Position numbers and translations under genes: made by a program | In this document: positions 60,817 to 64,000 of the stretch, piece by piece | Layout of the letters: each line of letters opens with the position of its first letter | Position numbering within the stretch: position 1 is the first letter of the stretch | Assembly: GCF_042684665.1 (NCBI RefSeq) | Contig: NZ_JBHULY010000019.1 | Coordinates: 115,080-179,079 of the forward strand | Source of the DNA: Jejuia rubra | Lineage (GTDB): Bacteria; Bacteroidota; Bacteroidia; Flavobacteriales; Flavobacteriaceae | Length of the DNA: 64,000 nucleotides | Reading direction: 5' to 3' | The notes under the pieces: generated by a model | Seen by the model: the letters and a program-made list of their open reading frames with translations, nothing else | Databases searched by the model: none | Told to the model about the DNA's origin: nothing

Positions 60817-62264
60817 TGAAAGTAAAACAAAAATTTAAGGTACTCGCTGGTTTTCTGCTTTTAGGATTTCTGGCAACCGCACAGCCTAAGCAATGGACGC
60901 TTTTGGAATGCGTTAATCACGCGTTGGAAAATAATATTTCCATTAAGCAAAGTGCACTAGATTTGCAGCAGGGCGAAATCAACAAACTGGATGCCAAAGG
61001 CAATTTTTTGCCGTCGTTCAATGCATCTGCCTCGCATTCATGGAATATCGGTTTGAACCAGAACATAACCACTGGATTATTGGAAAACCAAACAACACAG
61101 TTTACATCTTTCGGGTTAGCCTCAAACGTTACGCTTTATAGTGGGCTTCAGAATATCAATCAATTGCATCGCTCTAATTTGGCGATTTTGGCCAGTCAAT
61201 ATCGATTGGCGGATATGAAAGATGACATCTCGCTTTTCGTAGCCAATTCGTTTTTGCAGATTCTATTTAACAAGGAACAATTAAAAGTTCAACAAGCACA
61301 ATACGAGGTGTCAAAACAAGAGTTGGACCGTGGTGTCGAATTGGTAGATGCTGGTGTTTTGCCAAAGGGGGATGTATTGGAACTCAAAGCCACCGTGGCT
61401 TCTCAAGAACAGCAGATTGTAAATACAGAAAATGCCATTTTACTCTCGAAGATTAGTTTGGCTCAGGTACTATTAATTGATGACTATCAAAATTTTGATA
61501 TAGTGGATTCGGATTATAATGTGCCATTAACCACTGTACTGGACGAATCGCCACAAAGCATTCTAGATAAGGCAAAAGAAAATAGATATGATTTGAAAAT
61601 TGCCGAGGCCAATATTGAATTGGCAGAATATGATTTAAAGCTGGCCAAAGGCAATTTACAACCTACGCTGTCGGCGTTTTATAATTATAATACAAGGGCT
61701 TCCGACAGTGACAGGGTATTGGGCTTTGATAGTACACCGGATGGTACAACGATGCCCATAGGATTTGTGGAAAGCACTGGTGAAACAGTTGTTGCTCCAA
61801 ACTTCAACACTACTCGAATTATCGGAGGACCGGATGCACTCTTCGACCAATTTAGCTTAAACGACGGGCATTCTTTTGGAGTGCAGTTAAGGGTTCCGAT
61901 TTTTAACGGCTTGTCTGCGCGAAACAACATCAAAAGAAATAGTGTAAATTTGGAGCGTTCCAAAAACCAGTTCGAACAGTCGAAATTGGATTTGGAAACC
62001 GAAGTTTATCAGGCACTTAATGATGCCAAAGGTGCGTCAAAAGCTTACGAGGCTGCTTTAAAAACATTGGATGCTCGGGAGGAGGCGTTTAATTATTCAA
62101 AAGAACGCTATAATGTAGGGCTGATGAACTCCTTTGATTTTAGTCAATCCCAAGCGCGGTTTGAGCAGGCGCAAAGCGATGCGGTGCGGACCAAGTACGA
62201 TTATATTTTTAAACTAAAGGTATTGGAGTTTTACTTCGGAATTCCAATAGCGAATATAAATTAA
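60816..62264 (+). CDS. TolC-family outer-membrane efflux protein
   Basis: The 482-residue protein has a signal peptide (1-22, ending ATAQ) and two repeats of long heptad-rich helices with strand pairs, typical of the outer-membrane efflux protein family (LLECVNHALENNISIKQSAL at the start, RVPIFNGLSARNNIKR in the second half, YNVGLMNSFDFSQSQARF near the end). It trimers into the exit duct for the preceding ABC system. Only 4 bases separate it from tsaB, so tsaB may be cotranscribed. The substrate of the whole system is not evident. Confidence 0.94.
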   Translation: MKVKQKFKVLAGFLLLGFLATAQPKQWTLLECVNHALENNISIKQSALDLQQGEINKLDAKGNFLPSFNASASHSWNIGLNQNITTGLLENQTTQFTSFGLASNVTLYSGLQNINQLHRSNLAILASQYRLADMKDDISLFVANSFLQILFNKEQLKVQQAQYEVSKQELDRGVELVDAGVLPKGDVLELKATVASQEQQIVNTENAILLSKISLAQVLLIDDYQNFDIVDSDYNVPLTTVLDESPQSILDKAKENRYDLKIAEANIELAEYDLKLAKGNLQPTLSAFYNYNTRASDSDRVLGFDSTPDGTTMPIGFVESTGETVVAPNFNTTRIIGGPDALFDQFSLNDGHSFGVQLRVPIFNGLSARNNIKRNSVNLERSKNQFEQSKLDLETEVYQALNDAKGASKAYEAALKTLDAREEAFNYSKERYNVGLMNSFDFSQSQARFEQAQSDAVRTKYDYIFKLKVLEFYFGIPIANIN

Positions 62265-62268
62265 CAAA

Positions 62269-62946
62269 TTGGCGCTACTACTTAACGTTGAAACGGCTAC
62301 GACAAACTGTTCAGTTGCGGTTTCAAAGGATGGCAAAACTACCGCATTAAAAGAAGATAGCCGAAACGGGTATTCTCACGCCGAGAAACTGCATGTATTT
62401 ATTGACGAAGCATTAAAGATTGGCAAAGTAGATAAAACTGAATTGGACGCCATCGCAATTAGCAAAGGCCCAGGGTCTTATACTGGATTACGCATCGGGG
62501 TTTCAACAGCCAAAGGATTATCCTTTGCTTTGGATAAGCCATTGATTTCAGTACTAACATTAGAAGCTTTGGCGCTAAAAGTTGAAGCTGAATCGGGGGT
62601 AATTGTTCCCATGTTGGATGCGCGACGGATGGAAGTGTATTCCGCAATTTTCGATTGGAATTACAATCCACTTCGCGAAACACAAGCCCAGATTTTGGAT
62701 GAAAAGTCTTTTTCGGACTATTTGGAAAAAGGGAAAGTCTACTTTATTGGGAACGGTGTGGCAAAAACAAAAGAAATTATATCTCACCCTAATGCGGTTT
62801 TTGTTGAAAACAAATTGCCCTCAGCAAATGAAATGGGGTTACTAGCTGATAGGAAATATCATTCTGGTGATTTTGAGGATGTCGCTTATTTTGAGCCCTA
62901 TTATCTCAAAGATTTTGTGGCTATCAAACCCAAACCTCGGACATAA
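62269..62946 (+). CDS. tsaB: tRNA threonylcarbamoyladenosine biosynthesis protein TsaB
   Basis: The 225-residue protein of the ASKHA fold has the N-terminal motif ETATTNCSVAV and the family signature GPGSYTGLRIGVSTAKGL. TsaB is the scaffold partner of TsaD in making the t6A modification at position 37 of tRNAs that read ANN codons. It starts at TTG, 4 bases after the TolC-like gene. The C-terminal part (about 110-225) is the variable half. It converges on the mscS gene. Confidence 0.93.
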   Translation: MALLLNVETATTNCSVAVSKDGKTTALKEDSRNGYSHAEKLHVFIDEALKIGKVDKTELDAIAISKGPGSYTGLRIGVSTAKGLSFALDKPLISVLTLEALALKVEAESGVIVPMLDARRMEVYSAIFDWNYNPLRETQAQILDEKSFSDYLEKGKVYFIGNGVAKTKEIISHPNAVFVENKLPSANEMGLLADRKYHSGDFEDVAYFEPYYLKDFVAIKPKPRT

Positions 62947-62952
62947 AAAAGA

Positions 62953-63009
62953 CCTCACATGTTTTCCTTGTCCGCCGTAGCCTTGGCGAAGGAGGAAAAA
63001 CCTGTGAGG
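62953..63009. terminator. Shared terminator and repeat between convergent tsaB and mscS
   Basis: CCTCACA at 62953-62959 pairs with TGTGAGG at 63003-63009. Inside lies TCCGCCGTAGCCTTGGCGAAGGAGGA (quoted in part: GTCCGCCGTAGCC then GGCGAAGGAGGA), a widespread intergenic palindrome. The A-rich left flank and TTTATAAAAAA right side suit termination in both directions. Confidence 0.7.
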
Positions 63010-63037
63010 CCCAGTCTGCTTTATAAAAAAGAAGGAA

Positions 63038-63853
63038 TTACCCTTTCTTCTGAATTTCAACTTGATGTGGGTAAGGTATTTCAATACCAGCCTTATCAAG
63101 AGCCAATTTCACGTTTTCCGTTACATCAAAATAGACGTCCCAATAATGGTCTGTATGACACCAAGGTCTTACGGCAAAATTCACCGAGCTATCTGCTAAT
63201 TCCAAAACCGTAACCGCCGGAGCAGGGTCTTTTAAAACCTTTGGATGCGAAGTCAAAACTTCCATGATGACTTCCTTGGTTTGCTTAATATCTGCATCAT
63301 AGCTTACGCCATACACTAAATCCACACGGCGTGTGCCTTCGGTGGTATAATTGATGATGTTTCCATTGGAGAGAGATCCATTTGGAATAATAATTTCCCT
63401 ATTGGACAGCCCGGTTAATTTGGTAGTAAAAATTTCGATTTCCTTGACAACACCAAGTTCACCTTGTGCTTCGATTAGATCTCCGATTTTAAACGGTTTA
63501 AAAATCATTATTAATACACCACCAGCAAAATTCCCAAGCGAACCTTGTAGTGCCATACCAATGGCCAAACCTGCTGCGGCCAAAATAGCTGCAAAAGACG
63601 TAGTTTCAACTCCTAGAGTGCCTAAAATGGTGATAATTAAGATAATCTTTAAAATCCAACCCAAGAGATTCATCAGGAACTTTTGAAGGCTCTCGTCGTA
63701 ATCCCTTTTAGACATTACTTTTTTTGTGCCCTTGATGATTTTTTTGATAATCCACGAACCAATAATCCAAATAAGAATGGCTCCGATGATCTTCAAGCCA
63801 TAGTCGGTAATTAATTCCAGCCACTTTTCTGTGTCAATGTTTTCTAAATCCAT
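63038..63853 (-). CDS. Small-conductance mechanosensitive channel (MscS family)
   Basis: The ATG at 63853 gives 271 residues; a TTG seven codons upstream is also possible. Helix 1 is at about 15-33, helix 2 at about 55-75, and the pore-lining helix 3 at about 85-115 with AAAGLAIGMALQGSLGNFAGG, whose Ala-Gly packing pattern is that of MscS. The soluble beta and alpha/beta domains follow (FKIGDLIEAQGE, PNGSLSNGNIINY). The channel opens under membrane tension to release solutes on hypoosmotic shock. It converges with tsaB; the promoter lies in the AT-rich last 147 bases of the window, where no other gene is visible. Confidence 0.94.
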   Translation of the reverse strand: MDLENIDTEKWLELITDYGLKIIGAILIWIIGSWIIKKIIKGTKKVMSKRDYDESLQKFLMNLLGWILKIILIITILGTLGVETTSFAAILAAAGLAIGMALQGSLGNFAGGVLIMIFKPFKIGDLIEAQGELGVVKEIEIFTTKLTGLSNREIIIPNGSLSNGNIINYTTEGTRRVDLVYGVSYDADIKQTKEVIMEVLTSHPKVLKDPAPAVTVLELADSSVNFAVRPWCHTDHYWDVYFDVTENVKLALDKAGIEIPYPHQVEIQKKG

Positions 63854-64000
63854 AATGTGTAGTTTTTCAGTCAAAGCAAAATTAAAAACAATGCTTTATT
63901 TTTTAGGTGATTAAATGATAAAAAATGATTAATTAAACCCGTTGTGCATTTTAAATAATGCTAGTTTTAATATTGTTGATATTTCTATCAAAGACAAACC

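Noticed and set aside
56489..62264. Antibiotic-biosynthesis or bacteriocin export system
   Set aside because: No biosynthetic or precursor peptide genes lie nearby; the operon is a common MacAB-TolC-like set with unknown substrate.

Overview
The window comes from a chromosome of a marine-type member of the Flavobacteriia (Bacteroidota). The evidence is an alternative complex III joined to an aa3-type oxidase, the type IX secretion protein SprA, type A and type B sorting domains, PorP/SprF and TonB-dependent receptor families, promoters of the TTG-N19/20-TAnnTTTG kind, and little Shine-Dalgarno signal. Nearly all genes are on the + strand. No tRNA, rRNA, CRISPR array, integrase, transposase or phage gene was seen.

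Layout. 1-9429: the 3' part of an operon for alternative complex III (actB to actF) running into cytochrome oxidase subunits II and I. 9659-17769: a 1738-residue adhesin-like type IX secretion substrate containing three exact-length 174-residue repeats, followed by its PorP/SprF-like and OmpA-like partners. 17975-22861: ruvB, a lone cytochrome P450, a di-haem cytochrome c peroxidase and queG. 22858-31039: a sucrose-use locus made of a LacI-type repressor with two palindromic operators, a TonB-dependent receptor without a SusD partner, an exported glutaredoxin-like protein, a sugar:cation symporter, a fructokinase-like kinase and a GH13 sucrose phosphorylase. 31194-42421: malic enzyme, then ruvA-sprA-gcvH-vanZ-like. 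42480-46573: two TonB-like energy transducers and a RemB-like outer-membrane protein that share a related C-terminal TonB module. 46955-50635: two neighbouring genes that both appear frameshifted, a small lipoprotein (at a G7 tract) and a secreted alpha/beta hydrolase with a type A sorting tail. 50785-56356: haem O synthase, two subunit III genes, subunit IV, a cysteine-less SCO-like protein, SCO1, a DUF420 protein and a small CxxC membrane protein. 56489-62264: a five-gene MacAB/TolC-type export operon. 62269-63853: tsaB and a convergent mscS.

How it works together. The two respiratory clusters, about 41 kb apart, together supply the quinol:cytochrome c oxidoreductase, oxidase subunits I-IV and the haem and copper assembly factors. 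sprA supplies the type IX translocon pore used by the giant type B substrate and by the type A hydrolase. The sucrose locus contains regulator, outer-membrane uptake, inner-membrane uptake and cleavage of sucrose to glucose 1-phosphate plus fructose. Intergenic regions carry several families of short palindromic repeats.

The window is largely conventional flavobacterial core genome. The points most worth checking are the SusD-less sucrose locus with its embedded redoxin, the ActC-helix-hairpin-helix fusion, the TonB-module triplet, the cysteine-less SCO-like protein and the frameshifted pair. No wholly new system could be demonstrated from sequence alone.
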